A stretch of 42,334 bases of DNA from Alphaproteobacteria bacterium (GCA_017502865.1 JAFVUD010000006.1:253832-296165); one strand, 5' to 3'. Counted from the stretch's first letter, positions 6,634-15,543 are shown. The notes: a model not told the origin generated them from the sequence alone. Translations and numbers: made by a program.

Positions 6634-7953
6634 ATGCTGAAAAAAATTATGGCCATGTGCATTTTGTGTGTAATGGCGGTCTTGCCCGTGCATGCAGAAT
6701 TAAAGGTTGATATTGTTGCAGGTGGGATTAATCCAACGTCTATTGCGGTGCTGAAATTTGAAACGGTTGGTAATGTTGTGCCGGCAGATGCAGCAATGAT
6801 ACGTGATGTGGTCGAAGCGGATCTGAAACGTACAGGATTGTTCCGGATTGTGGACAGAAATGCATTGCCTGAATATGTGCCAATGGGAAAAATGCCAAAC
6901 TTTAAGTTGTGGCAGGCTATTAAAACCCAGGTTTTGGTCCAGGCTAAATTATCCGCCCAGTCTGGAAATAAATATAAATTGGAATTCTTTGTTTGGGATG
7001 TCGATGGCAAAGAACAGATAGAGGCACAATCGTTGGTGTCCAGCCGTAAATCTGCACGTCGTTTGGCACATATTATGGCGGATGCGATTTATGAACGTTT
7101 GACCGGTGAATTGGGCTATTTTGATACACAGATTGTCTTTATCGCAGAAACAGGTCCAATCCACAATCGTACAAAACGTATGGCAATTATGGACCAGGAC
7201 GGATATGGTATGCGGTATTTGTCCGATGAAAAAACCTTTGTTATGTCGCCACATTTTTCACCAAATATGCAGACGATTGTATTCTTGTCATACTATAACG
7301 ACGACCCCAGTGTTTGGACATTGGATTTAGATACAGGCGAGCAGCAACGCTTGGGGAACTTTGGCGGAATGAATTTTGCACCACGTTTTTCGCCCGATGG
7401 AACACGTGTTGCGTTGTCTTTGGTGAAAAATGGTATTACACATTTGTATGAATATGATATTGAAAACAAAAAACTGCGTCAGTTGACGTTTGGTAATTCG
7501 TTGAATACCAGTCCGTCTTATTCACCAGATGGTAAAAAATTGGCATTCAATTCCGACCGTTCTGGCAGCCAGCAGATTCATGTTCTGGATTTAGAAACAG
7601 GTGAAGAAAAACGTTTGACGTATGGGGCGGGGCGTTATGCAACCCCGGCATGGTCGCCAGATGGTCAATTTATTGCATTTACTAAAATGGCAGACGATAC
7701 ATTCTATGTTGGTATTATGAATCCACGTGGTAAAAATGAAAAGATTTTGGCGGGTGGCTGGTTTATGGAGGCACCATCGTGGGCACCAGGATCACGTCGT
7801 GTGGTTTATTACGAAACAGAAAAAGCATTGGATAATATTGAACGTATCAGTCATATTCGCAGTGTTGATATTACAGGGCAAAACATATATGAAATTGAAT
7901 TGCCAGATGGCGTTAATGGGTTGGAAGCGACCTGGTCGCCAAGATTACCGTAA
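6634..7953 (+). CDS. tolB: Tol-Pal system protein TolB
   Basis: TolB is a periplasmic protein that binds Pal and helps keep the outer membrane attached during division. The 439-aa length is typical. A signal peptide ends near 'VLPVHAE'. The N-terminal domain includes 'IAVLKFETVG' and 'LFRIVDRNALPEY'. The C-terminal beta-propeller shows WD40-like PD40 repeats: 'FSPDGTRVALSL', 'YSPDGKKLAFNSDRSG' and 'WSPDGQFIAFTK'. AGGA precedes the ATG. tolQ, tolR, tolA and cpoB are not adjacent; pal lies about 4 kb away on the other strand. A terminator directly follows the gene. Confidence 0.95.
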   Translation: MLKKIMAMCILCVMAVLPVHAELKVDIVAGGINPTSIAVLKFETVGNVVPADAAMIRDVVEADLKRTGLFRIVDRNALPEYVPMGKMPNFKLWQAIKTQVLVQAKLSAQSGNKYKLEFFVWDVDGKEQIEAQSLVSSRKSARRLAHIMADAIYERLTGELGYFDTQIVFIAETGPIHNRTKRMAIMDQDGYGMRYLSDEKTFVMSPHFSPNMQTIVFLSYYNDDPSVWTLDLDTGEQQRLGNFGGMNFAPRFSPDGTRVALSLVKNGITHLYEYDIENKKLRQLTFGNSLNTSPSYSPDGKKLAFNSDRSGSQQIHVLDLETGEEKRLTYGAGRYATPAWSPDGQFIAFTKMADDTFYVGIMNPRGKNEKILAGGWFMEAPSWAPGSRRVVYYETEKALDNIERISHIRSVDITGQNIYEIELPDGVNGLEATWSPRLP

Positions 7954-7956
7954 AAG

Positions 7957-7977
7957 ATGCCCGAATGGGCATTTTTT
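7957..7977 (+). terminator. Intrinsic terminator after tolB
   Basis: ATGCCC (7957-7962), loop GAAT, GGGCAT (7967-7972), then a T-run. Confidence 0.85.
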
Positions 7978-7998
7978 ACAATTGTGGGAATTGGGCAT

Positions 7999-8412
7999 AT
8001 GAAGAAAATAATTTGTGCGTTGTGCGGAATTTTTATGACGGGTTCTGTCTATGCAGTACCGGCGGTGGTCGATTATATTTTTGATGGTGATACTTTTTCG
8101 GCCCAGGTATTTTTAGAGCCGACCGTTAAAATCACTGTGCGGGTTCGTTTAATCAATATTGATACCCCAGAAATCAAGGGTGCGTGTCGTCGTGAAAAAG
8201 ATTTGGCCCAGCGTGCGAAATCCAGGCTGATGGAATTGATACCACGTGGTACAGTTGTTGAATTGGGTAATATCAAAGACGATAAATATCTGGGGCGGAT
8301 AAACGCAAATGTATTTTTGCCCGATGGGCGTGATGTCGGCTTAATTTTGATAGACGGTGGTTATGGCCGTCCGTATGGGGGCGGCAAGCGTAAGTCTTGG
8401 TGCGATAAATAA
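7999..8412 (+). CDS. Secreted thermonuclease-like nuclease
   Basis: The 137-aa product has a signal peptide ('MKKIICALCGIFMTGSVYA') and a staphylococcal-nuclease (SNase) domain. Family landmarks are 'FDGDTFSA' (Ca2+-binding Asp), 'RLINIDTPEIKG' (catalytic Arg, Asp-Thr and Glu) and 'DKYLGRINANVF' (second catalytic Arg). It should cut DNA or RNA outside the cytoplasm. The frame is open from 7957, but that start lies in the tolB terminator, whereas the ATG at 7999 begins a perfect signal peptide. No separate promoter was found. The stop codon overlaps repeat copy C. Confidence 0.85.
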   Translation: MKKIICALCGIFMTGSVYAVPAVVDYIFDGDTFSAQVFLEPTVKITVRVRLINIDTPEIKGACRREKDLAQRAKSRLMELIPRGTVVELGNIKDDKYLGRINANVFLPDGRDVGLILIDGGYGRPYGGGKRKSWCDK

Positions 8413-8505
8413 ATTATAATAATTTATCTAAAAGCGGTGCCGGCAATTCATGTAGCGTTTGTACACTACATTGCCGGCACTACTTTTATTTAAATCATTC
8501 TAATT
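8412..8505. repeat. Palindromic repeat, copy C
   Basis: The stem GTGCCGGCAAT (8437-8447) with ATTGCCGGCAC (8470-8480) and the core are the same as in copy B, while the left flank AATTATAATAATTTATCT matches copy A. It begins on the last base of the nuclease stop codon, exactly as copy A does after efp. Confidence 0.85.
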
Positions 8506-8523
8506 TATTTTATTTATTTGCCG

Positions 8524-8602
8524 ATAATAATTCATCTAAAAGCGATGCGGGCAATTCATGTAGCGTTTGTACACTACATTGCCGGCATAAATCATTCTAA
8601 TT
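8524..8602. repeat. Palindromic repeat, copy D
   Basis: Tandem partner of copy C, with the same spacer as between A and B (TTTATTTATTTGCC). The stem ATGCGGGCAAT (8545-8555) with ATTGCCGGCAT (8578-8588) has one mismatch. The right flank lacks the usual ACTTTTATCT, so this copy is slightly truncated. Confidence 0.8.
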
Positions 8603-8621
8603 GATTTTATTTAACATGGGC

Positions 8622-8659
8622 AAAAAATATCCCAGCCACGCTGGGATATTGATTTTTTT
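8622..8659. terminator. Bidirectional terminator at the plsC end
   Basis: AATATCCCAGC (8626-8636), loop CAC, GCTGGGATATT (8640-8650). The A-run on the left gives the U-tract for the leftward transcript, and a T-run (8653-8659) does so for the rightward one. Confidence 0.85.
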
Positions 8660-9365
8660 ATGCACTGTGGCGATTAATTGCTTCGCTGATTTCGTCCAGT
8701 GATGCGTTTGATGGCAACAGTGGTTCGAAATATACGTTTGCTGTGCCAGAATGCATGCGGCCGTGTTTTGGCCAATACAGGCCGGCGTCTGTACCCACGG
8801 GCAGGATTGGTAATTTTAATCTGTGTGCCAACAGCAACAGACCACGTTTTAATGGTATGCGCTGGCCAGGTTTGGCACGGGTACCTTCGGGGAAGATAAC
8901 CAGTGTGCCACCGTTCAGGACACTGCGTTCAACCTGTTCGGTTAATTTAGCCATGTTTGTTTTGCCACGTGCACGATTTACACCAATCATACCGCAACGC
9001 CAAAATGCCCAGCCATAAATTGGAATCCATAATAATTCGCGTTTCATAATAAAGAATGTGTTTGGTACAACCTTGGATATAACGGCGATTTCCAAGATGG
9101 ACATATGTTTTGCTGCGATAATAGATTTTCCGTCGTTGCGAACATTGCCGTTTGGTAATTCTGGGATACCGGAATCGTCGGTTTTTGGATAGTGTACCTG
9201 GTATTTAATACCGGTAATTAGGCGTGCCAAAACCAGAACGCCGGCGGCATCTGTGTACACGAAAAAGCGTGACAGGCGTTTTGATACCAAACCGATTAAC
9301 AACAGTGGGGCCCATAATACAAAGTATATGAACAGTGTGGTTTTAAACAGCAGTGTGCGTAACAT
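8658..9365 (-). CDS. plsC: 1-acyl-sn-glycerol-3-phosphate acyltransferase
   Basis: PlsC makes phosphatidic acid by acylating lysophosphatidic acid at the inner membrane. The 235-aa product has an N-terminal membrane segment ('FIYFVLWAPLLLIGLVS'), the active-site block 'AAKHMSILEIAVI' and 'VIFPEGTRAKPGQRIPLKRG' for the glycerol-phosphate site. The catalytic motif is H-x4-E rather than the common H-x4-D; a Glu here is usual in alphaproteobacterial PlsC. The frame is open to 9416, but ATG 9365 has AAAAGGAAA upstream. It is the last gene of the ftsE-ftsX-ydcF-plsC operon, 19 bases after ydcF. Confidence 0.9.
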   Translation of the reverse strand: MLRTLLFKTTLFIYFVLWAPLLLIGLVSKRLSRFFVYTDAAGVLVLARLITGIKYQVHYPKTDDSGIPELPNGNVRNDGKSIIAAKHMSILEIAVISKVVPNTFFIMKRELLWIPIYGWAFWRCGMIGVNRARGKTNMAKLTEQVERSVLNGGTLVIFPEGTRAKPGQRIPLKRGLLLLAHRLKLPILPVGTDAGLYWPKHGRMHSGTANVYFEPLLPSNASLDEISEAINRHSA

Positions 9366-9384
9366 GATTTTCCTTTTGATTTTT

Positions 9385-9894
9385 TTAACTTTCCTTGATG
9401 CCCAGCATAGTTGCAATGTATTTTACATATTCAATGGCCCATCTTTCAAGCCTTTTTCCAGGTGGCATGCCAGTTAATCGGGCAGGGCATGCAACAATTT
9501 CTGTGCTGGGTAATTCCTGCTTAACCAGGTATTGGGCACGATTCATGTGATCTTCGGTGGTGATGATTACGATTCGGTCCAGTCCTACTTTTTCTGCAAT
9601 TTTCTTGATTGCACGTGCGTTTTGATATGTGGATTTTGATTCTGATTCAATAGACACGTGTTTTGTGGTTTCTATTGCCCCAGGTGCACCGGCACCGATG
9701 ATGTATAAATCTGCATCAGGGTATTTACGTAATTGTCGCATGGCAAACGGAATGCGGCGTTCATCGCCAGTTAATACGAAAATTGTATCGTCTGGTAATA
9801 TTGTGCCACACTGGGTTGGTGCCATAGATTTGAACATCATGCCGCCGATGACAAAACATGCAACAATTAAAAAAGATGGTGTGAAAATACGCAT
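9385..9894 (-). CDS. YdcF/DUF218 family protein
   Basis: This 169-aa protein has one N-terminal membrane helix ('FLIVACFVIGGMMF') and a DUF218-type domain (SanA/ElyC/YdcF): 'DDTIFVLTGDERRIPFAM', 'DLYIIGAGAP', 'ESKSTYQNARAIKKI' and 'IVIITTEDHMNRAQYLVKQE'. E. coli relatives affect envelope integrity and lipid-carrier use, and their biochemistry is poorly known. It sits between ftsX (six-base gap) and plsC in a leftward envelope operon, which agrees with a role in division or envelope assembly. Confidence 0.75.
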   Translation of the reverse strand: MRIFTPSFLIVACFVIGGMMFKSMAPTQCGTILPDDTIFVLTGDERRIPFAMRQLRKYPDADLYIIGAGAPGAIETTKHVSIESESKSTYQNARAIKKIAEKVGLDRIVIITTEDHMNRAQYLVKQELPSTEIVACPARLTGMPPGKRLERWAIEYVKYIATMLGIKES

Positions 9895-9900
9895 TTTTAT

Positions 9901-10737
9901 TTAACTGTTTTTCAGTATGTTTAATGTTGTGCGACGTGTTATCCAAATAGAAAATACAACGATTGCGATTGGTAATAAAATTAATGATAACCAGCCCATT
10001 CCAGATAATCCCATCATGGCCATTAATCCAACACGGGCAGATTTTGCAGTGGACAGTATCAACAGTAATACAGGTAATGCAGCAATCAGACCAAAGCTGG
10101 TTGCGGTGGCGGCAATGCGGGCAACGATTGTTTGCATTTGATTTGCAACAAATGAATCAGATGCACCAATTTGGTTTAATATTTCCAGTTCACGTTTGTG
10201 TAACATTGCAGTATTACGGGCAATGTATGAAATGCAAACACCGATTGCACCCAATGTCAGTAATAATACCAGGCCTGATAACACAATCATTTTCCAGCCA
10301 GCAGATGTTGAAGATTTTAATGCAGATGCATGTGTCAAAAATCGTGCGTTCTTGGAAATTTCCGATTCGGCAGATTTCATGTCGTCTGCAGATTTGAATT
10401 TGATTTCCCACATTGTTGGCAGGTAATTTTTTAATGCACCACCCCCAGAAATCCATGGTCGCATCAGGTTGTTCATTTCGTCGGTTGTGATTTGTTTTAC
10501 CGAATCGATTTTGTTCATGTTTGCATCGATTGTTTTTTTGACAGATGCAACGTTTTCGCTGGACATAACCTGGACGGTGGCGAACAGGTCCCATTGGGAA
10601 TTCCAACGCATTACGCCGGTGCCAATGGCCAATGCAATGCCCAGTGCCAATACGGACAAGAATGTCAACAGTGACATGATTGCGGTCATGAACATAGATT
10701 GTTCACGAACCAGTGAAAATACAGTTGGTCGTTTCAT
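9901..10737 (-). CDS. ftsX: Cell division protein FtsX
   Basis: FtsX is the membrane part of the FtsEX complex, which in other bacteria controls peptidoglycan hydrolases at the septum. The 278-aa product shows the expected layout: a cytoplasmic N-terminus, a membrane segment ('SLLTFLSVLALGIALAIG'), a periplasmic domain of about 110 residues, then three more segments, with 'KRELEILNQIGAS' in the conserved cytoplasmic loop. Only two bases separate it from ftsE, so the two are translationally coupled. Confidence 0.88.
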   Translation of the reverse strand: MKRPTVFSLVREQSMFMTAIMSLLTFLSVLALGIALAIGTGVMRWNSQWDLFATVQVMSSENVASVKKTIDANMNKIDSVKQITTDEMNNLMRPWISGGGALKNYLPTMWEIKFKSADDMKSAESEISKNARFLTHASALKSSTSAGWKMIVLSGLVLLLTLGAIGVCISYIARNTAMLHKRELEILNQIGASDSFVANQMQTIVARIAATATSFGLIAALPVLLLILSTAKSARVGLMAMMGLSGMGWLSLILLPIAIVVFSIWITRRTTLNILKNS

Positions 10738-10739
10738 TT

Positions 10740-11531
10740 TTATGCGTTTCCAATATCGTCAAATTGTTTAGAAAGTTCTGCAAAATAACTTTGTGGTTTG
10801 GGGCCTTTCCAGATTTTTTTCGAATCGGTATCGGTGGCAATGTTGGCGTTTTTCTGGCCCAGGAAAGATACACGATGATTTTCAACCTGAATCACAGGGA
10901 ATTTGTATGTTTCCATAATTTTTTTACTGTGTGTTGCCATAATAATTGTGGTGCCAAACATTTTGTTCATCTGGATAAATAATTCCATCAATCGGGATGC
11001 GTTTTCATCGTCCAGATTTCCCGTTGGTTCGTCGGCCAGTAAAATTGTAGGCTGGACAATAATTGCACGTGCAACGGATACACGCTGTTGTTGGCCGCCG
11101 GCCAGTGACATTGGGTTTGCATCGGCGTATTTGCCCAGACCGACCCAGTCTAGAACCTTGGTCACCAGTTTTTTTATCTTAGCCTCAGGCACGTTGCGGA
11201 CACGCAATGGTAATGCAACATTGTCAAATACCGACAGGTGTGACAGCAAAGAATAGCCCTGGAATACGATGGCCATTTTGTTGCGAATTTTTGTAATTTC
11301 GTCACGCGTCATGTCGTTTGTTATTTGTCCAAACAATTTTATTTGGCCACGACATGGTTTGTGCAGTTGGTATATCAGGCGTAATAAAGTTGTTTTACCG
11401 GCCCCGGATACACCAGATAAAAAATAGAAAGCACCTGCGCCGATATTAAATGAAACGTCGGTCAGGATTTCAGATGTGCCGTCATATTTTGCGGCGACAT
11501 TTGCGAATGATATTGCTGTATTGTCTTCCAT
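10740..11531 (-). CDS. ftsE: Cell division ATP-binding protein FtsE
   Basis: FtsE is the ABC ATPase partner of FtsX. Walker A is 'GVSGAGKTT', the Q-loop region reads '[15 protein letters not shown]', the signature is '[15 protein letters not shown]' and Walker B '[12 protein letters not shown]' is followed by the switch His in '[10 protein letters not shown]'. It has a tail of about 40 residues beyond the usual FtsE end (from '[11 protein letters not shown]'). The frame is open to a TTG at 11567, but the ATG at 11531 fits the family N-terminus; no good ribosome site precedes either, so the start is uncertain. It heads the leftward operon after the pal terminator. Confidence 0.85.
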   Translation of the reverse strand: MEDNTAISFANVAAKYDGTSEILTDVSFNIGAGAFYFLSGVSGAGKTTLLRLIYQLHKPCRGQIKLFGQITNDMTRDEITKIRNKMAIVFQGYSLLSHLSVFDNVALPLRVRNVPEAKIKKLVTKVLDWVGLGKYADANPMSLAGGQQQRVSVARAIIVQPTILLADEPTGNLDDENASRLMELFIQMNKMFGTTIIMATHSKKIMETYKFPVIQVENHRVSFLGQKNANIATDTDSKKIWKGPKPQSYFAELSKQFDDIGNA

Positions 11532-11590
11532 GGTTGGGATGGTAGTAAAAAAACATTTTCTGGTCAAACAAAAACAGAAAAATAAGCATT

Positions 11591-11618
11591 AAAAAAATCC
11601 GCCGCAGCGGATTTTTTT
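11591..11618 (-). terminator. Intrinsic terminator after pal
   Basis: ATCCGC (11597-11602), loop CGCA, GCGGAT (11607-11612). Runs of A on the left and T on the right make it work in both directions. It separates pal from ftsE. Confidence 0.85.
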
Positions 11619-11635
11619 GTTTGGGAATAATTAGA

Positions 11636-12043
11636 TTATTCTTCTACTTCGTGAACGCGTGTTGTTGCGTTACGGTTTTTGGCCCAAACTTCTTCGCCTG
11701 TGCCAGAGTAGATTGGGTTTTCTTTACCATAAGAAATTGTTTTGATTCTTTCTGGTTCGATATCGTTGCGGATCAGCACGTGTGCTGCATTACCTGCACG
11801 CAGTGCACCCAAAGCCAAGTTGTATTCAACTGTACCGCGTTCGTCACAGCGACCTTCGATAACAACGTTGTGTTCTGGATTTTTTTTCATGTACAGTGCC
11901 TGGTCTTCCAAAGATTCACGTGCTTCGTCTGTGATAACAGCAGAGTCGAAAGCGTAGAATACGTGATCGCCATCGATATTCGATGGTGCACCACCGCAAG
12001 CGGCCAAGCCCAACAGGCCCATAATTGTTAAGTATTTTTTCAT
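11636..12043 (-). CDS. pal: Peptidoglycan-associated lipoprotein Pal
   Basis: Pal is an outer-membrane lipoprotein whose OmpA-like domain grips peptidoglycan and TolB. The 135-aa product starts with a lipoprotein signal, 'MKKYLTIMGLLGLAACGG' (lipobox LAAC). The OmpA domain shows 'VFYAFDSAVITDEA', 'VIEGRCDERGTVEYNLALG' and 'ERIKTISYGKENP'. The second of two ATGs (12043) was preferred because AGGA is seven bases ahead of it and only one base ahead of the first. The C-terminus, 'RNATTRVHEVEE', differs slightly from the common 'NRRAVTVV'. It has its own promoter and terminator. Confidence 0.93.
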   Translation of the reverse strand: MKKYLTIMGLLGLAACGGAPSNIDGDHVFYAFDSAVITDEARESLEDQALYMKKNPEHNVVIEGRCDERGTVEYNLALGALRAGNAAHVLIRNDIEPERIKTISYGKENPIYSGTGEEVWAKNRNATTRVHEVEE

Positions 12044-12077
12044 GTTCATTCCTTTCTGTAAAGTCTTTACGAGGTTG

Positions 12078-12107
12078 ATTTTATCATAATTTATGTATTT
12101 GTGTCAA
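12078..12107 (-). promoter_or_regulatory. pal promoter
   Basis: On the minus strand a perfect TTGACA (12107-12102) is followed after 18 bases by TAAAAT (12083-12078), preceded by TATGA. Confidence 0.65.
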
Positions 12108-12135
12108 GTATGTAAAGGAAATGTAATTTTGTATT

Positions 12136-12163
12136 TTGAAACGCATTGATTTTGTGATATACT
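12136..12163 (+). promoter_or_regulatory. Promoter of the outer-membrane protein gene
   Basis: TTGAAA (12136-12141), a 16-base spacer ending TTTTGTGA, and TATACT (12158-12163). It is divergent from the pal promoter. Confidence 0.7.
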
Positions 12164-12188
12164 GTGAGAGAAAAATAGGAGAAAAAAC

Positions 12189-12911
12189 ATGAAAAAAATA
12201 GTATCTTTATTTGTATTGGCCGGTTTGACAGCAACTGCTGCACAGGCTGCACCAAGTTATTTGAAACGTGACACCAAGGGTGGTTATAACGTTACATATG
12301 ATTATAACGACAAAGCCAAAACAGGCTGGTATGTTGGTGGTCGTGCAGAATTAAGTTTGTTGAATTGGACAAACGAATATAATTCAGAAGCACCAACTGT
12401 AAATGATGAATTCAAAGAAGAAGAATATTCTTTGGAACCTGTATTTGGTGGTTCTATGTTCGGTGGTTTTAAATTTGAATACTTCTGGCGTGCAGAATTA
12501 GAAGCAGGTCTGATTGGTCAGTATTCTGACAAAGACGATGGTTTCGAATTCAAAATGACTGTTCCATATGTGACAGCAAATATCTATCGTGACTTTGTTA
12601 ACGGTTTGTATGTCGGTGCCGGTTTAGGGGTTGCAGTTCCAAAAACAGAATTGGACTTTGCAGGTTTCGAAAGCGGTGATCGTACAGAACGTGATGTATC
12701 TTTGATGGGTGCATTGATGTTGGGTTATACATATGAATTGGATTATAACTTGGTGTTGGATTTGCGTTATCGTTTGGCTGGCTTTAACGGCACAAAACAG
12801 ACACGTGCATTCAGCGACGCTGCCCCAGCATTGTATGGTTATGATTTAGAAGTTGATACTGGTTTGATTTTGGATAACTCATTCTCAATCGGTATTCGCT
12901 ACGAATTCTAA
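12189..12911 (+). CDS. Outer-membrane beta-barrel protein
   Basis: The 240-aa product has a signal peptide ('MKKIVSLFVLAGLTATAAQA') and alternating hydrophobic/polar strands rich in Tyr and Gly, such as 'GWYVGGRAELSL', 'GLYVGAGLGVAVPK' and 'LGYTYELDYNLVLDLRYRLA'. It ends in 'FSIGIRYEF', with the C-terminal aromatic residue that BAM recognises. This is the layout of small eight-stranded barrels (OmpA/opacity-like). The specific role is unknown. It has its own strong promoter, divergent from pal. A separate promoter 12 bases downstream of its stop starts the next operon. Confidence 0.75.
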   Translation: MKKIVSLFVLAGLTATAAQAAPSYLKRDTKGGYNVTYDYNDKAKTGWYVGGRAELSLLNWTNEYNSEAPTVNDEFKEEEYSLEPVFGGSMFGGFKFEYFWRAELEAGLIGQYSDKDDGFEFKMTVPYVTANIYRDFVNGLYVGAGLGVAVPKTELDFAGFESGDRTERDVSLMGALMLGYTYELDYNLVLDLRYRLAGFNGTKQTRAFSDAAPALYGYDLEVDTGLILDNSFSIGIRYEF

Positions 12912-12923
12912 TAGTAAAACGTG

Positions 12924-12953
12924 TTGACGTCGATTCGCAAAATATGATATCAT
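12924..12953 (+). promoter_or_regulatory. Promoter of the secreted-paralogue operon
   Basis: TTGACG (12924-12929), 18 bases, TATCAT (12948-12953) inside the palindrome ATGATATCAT. The first gene starts at 12975. No other convincing promoter was seen before 20544. Confidence 0.6.
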
Positions 12954-12974
12954 TCAGGATAGAAGAGAGAAGTG

Positions 12975-14435
12975 ATGAAAAAATATACTAAAATATCAAC
13001 AATTTCTATTGTTAGTGTACTGTGTGCAGTTATGGTGTCGCCTGTATTGGGTGCATCAACTGTCCGTGCACTGGGTGGTGCAGGCACGTACAACAGTGCG
13101 GCCAGTGCATCGGCGTCAAAGAATTCTGTGAATGCAGCCCGTGCAGGAACAATGCGTGTTGGTACAACCAAACGTGTTAGCAAACCGGTTGCATCCACAA
13201 CAACATCTGGCACACGTGTGTCGGGTTCGACAACTGCGGCATCTGGTGCGACCCCAGGCAGCCGTCTGTCAATCGGTAAATATTTGGGTGGGTCCAAAGT
13301 TACCGGTGTAAGCGGTGGCGTCAGCGATGAAGATTTCGCAGGTGTTCGTGATGAATTTGCAAATCAATTAGATGAATTGCAGGCACAACACGATGCAGAC
13401 TTTGCAGAATTGCAGGGTCGTGTTGACGAAATGTCAGATGCAAAACAAGATAAATTAACAGCGGGTGATTTTATCGTTGCCGAAGATTTGGAAAATAATA
13501 TTGTTTCGGTTGATTCAGAAGCACTGATTGGCGAAGTTAAAACAAACTTGACAGAAATCGAAGCGCAAATTGCAACCAAGGCGGCACAGACCGATTTGGA
13601 TTCTGCGAGAACTGCATTGGAATCAACCGACAACCAGTTGAAATCACGTTTGGATAAATTGGAAAGCGACAGTTCTGCTTTGTCTGGATCATTGGCGGAT
13701 TATGCCAAGATTCAGTATGTAGATACCCAGAATGCGGCCCAGGACACCAATATTACAACCAACAAGAATAATATTGATGCCAATACTGCATTGATTACTG
13801 CGAATAAGTCTGCAATCGATTCAAATGCAGCCAATATCACAACGAATGCGGGTAATATTGCAACGAATACAGCAGCGATTTCAGCGATGGACACTGCGTA
13901 TAAGGCGGCTGATACACAAATTCGTTCAGATTTTGCAGCAGCTGATGAAGCGACATTGTCGTCTGCAAAGACATACACAGACGATGAAATTGCTAAATTG
14001 TCCAGTGGTTTGGATGGTGCAACCGGTGATTTGGGTGCGTTGACACAACGTGTTACCGCCGCCGAAGGTGAAATTGACACACTGCAAGCAGAAATGGATG
14101 CAGTAGAAGCCAAGGCAGCGGCAAACGAAACAAATATCGCAACAAATACAGCGAATATCGCAACAAATACAACGAATATCGCAACAAATACCCAGGGCGT
14201 TGCCGATAACAAGGCTGCTATTGAAGCATTAAAGGGTACAACAGATACATTGGGTGCGTTGGCATTCAAAGATACTGTTGAGAATGCGGATGTTGCAGAT
14301 GGTGCGGCAATTGATCCAAATAAATTGGCATTGCCAACAGATGGCCAGGAACGTGTTCTGTACGTTGGTACCGATGGTAGAGCCGAATGGGCCCCAGTTG
14401 TTTCGACATACACAGCACCGTCACAGCCTAATTAA
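12975..14435 (+). CDS. Secreted coiled-coil protein, paralogue 1
   Basis: The 486-aa product has a signal peptide (ending near 'VSPVLGAS') and then a Ser/Thr/Ala-rich stretch to about residue 115. A long alpha-helical region follows, with coiled-coil repeats of the form 'NITTNAGNIATNTAAI' and 'NIATNTANIATNTTNI'. Such asparagine-spaced repeats occur in trimeric stalks and fibre proteins. It ends in a short non-helical domain, 'RVLYVGTDGRAEWAPV', matching the tails of its downstream relatives. There is no autotransporter anchor or sortase signal. A GTG three bases upstream is an alternative start. It is first in a ten-gene operon; the function is unknown. Confidence 0.7.
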   Translation: MKKYTKISTISIVSVLCAVMVSPVLGASTVRALGGAGTYNSAASASASKNSVNAARAGTMRVGTTKRVSKPVASTTTSGTRVSGSTTAASGATPGSRLSIGKYLGGSKVTGVSGGVSDEDFAGVRDEFANQLDELQAQHDADFAELQGRVDEMSDAKQDKLTAGDFIVAEDLENNIVSVDSEALIGEVKTNLTEIEAQIATKAAQTDLDSARTALESTDNQLKSRLDKLESDSSALSGSLADYAKIQYVDTQNAAQDTNITTNKNNIDANTALITANKSAIDSNAANITTNAGNIATNTAAISAMDTAYKAADTQIRSDFAAADEATLSSAKTYTDDEIAKLSSGLDGATGDLGALTQRVTAAEGEIDTLQAEMDAVEAKAAANETNIATNTANIATNTTNIATNTQGVADNKAAIEALKGTTDTLGALAFKDTVENADVADGAAIDPNKLALPTDGQERVLYVGTDGRAEWAPVVSTYTAPSQPN

Positions 14436-14472
14436 TTTATGGATGTGGGGATAACAATAAGGGATCGAGAGA

Positions 14473-15543
14473 ATGAAAATAAAAAATATCGCTTTTTCCG
14501 GTGTGATGGGTGCTATTCTGGCAACGGCTGCGAATGCGGCACCAACCATCGCCAGCAAGGCCTATGTTGATGGTTTGGTTGGTGAAAATGTCACCAATTT
14601 AACCCAGACTATCGAAGAAAATTACAACGAATTAAGTGAAGATATCGGTTTGAATGCAGCCGCAATTGAAGATAATGCAACTGCAATCCAGGATATGGAC
14701 GCTGCGTACAAGTTGGCTGATGAAGCAACACTGTCGTCTGCAAATGCATACACCGACCAAGAAATTGATGCATTGGAACAAACTTTGGCCAATACAGGGA
14801 CCAATGTTGGTGCATTGGCGGAACGTGTTTCGAAAAACGAAACAAATATCACAAATTTGACCCAGACGGTTGCTGATAATAAAGCGGCGGCTGAACAAGC
14901 GGTCGCAGATTTGACAAATGGTGCGGTTGCAACAAATACAACAAACATTGCAAATAATGCCAGTGCACTTGAAGCATTGACCCAGGTTGTTGGTCAAAAC
15001 AAAACAGCGGCCGAAAACGCAGTCAAGGCATTGGCGGATGGTGCGGTTGCAACAAATACAGCGGCAATTGAAACATTGAACGGTTCCGGCGAAGGTTCCG
15101 TTGCGAAAAAGATTGCAGATGCGATTTCGACATATGCGACCATCGAATATGTTGATACCCAGGATTCTGCACTGGATACCCGTGTCAAGGCAAATGAAGA
15201 ATACATTGCCCAGCATAAAACAGATTACAGCACATTAACCCAGACAGTTGCCGCAAACAAAGCGGCGGCTGAACAAGCGGTCGCAGATTTGACAAATGGT
15301 GCGGTTAAAGCAAATACAGATGCGATTGCGGTGTTGAATGGTGACGGCGAAGGTTCCGTGGCCAAGGCAGAAGCCGATGCGAAGGCATACGCAATTCCAA
15401 AACCAGATTTGAATCAGTGTAATGCGGCATCTGGATTGTGTGTATTGTCATACAATTCCCAGGGCGTTCTGCAATGGGTTGATGTGACCGAAGAAAGCAC
15501 AACAACACCAGATGAATCAGACGATGGTGGCCAGGAAGCATAA
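14473..15543 (+). CDS. Secreted coiled-coil protein, paralogue 2
   Basis: The 356-aa product has a signal peptide ending 'ANAAPTIASKAYVDG', with the family N-terminal 'YV' motif right after cleavage. The centre is coiled coil, with the block 'NKAAAEQAVADLTNGAV' present twice (residues about 136 and 262). The end carries the shared tail, 'GLCVLSYNSQGVLQWVDV', with two Cys (Cys315 and Cys322) that may form a disulfide, then an acidic, threonine-rich C-terminus. It lies 37 bases after paralogue 1. It probably assembles with its neighbours on the cell surface, but that is inference. Confidence 0.7.
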   Translation: MKIKNIAFSGVMGAILATAANAAPTIASKAYVDGLVGENVTNLTQTIEENYNELSEDIGLNAAAIEDNATAIQDMDAAYKLADEATLSSANAYTDQEIDALEQTLANTGTNVGALAERVSKNETNITNLTQTVADNKAAAEQAVADLTNGAVATNTTNIANNASALEALTQVVGQNKTAAENAVKALADGAVATNTAAIETLNGSGEGSVAKKIADAISTYATIEYVDTQDSALDTRVKANEEYIAQHKTDYSTLTQTVAANKAAAEQAVADLTNGAVKANTDAIAVLNGDGEGSVAKAEADAKAYAIPKPDLNQCNAASGLCVLSYNSQGVLQWVDVTEESTTTPDESDDGGQEA

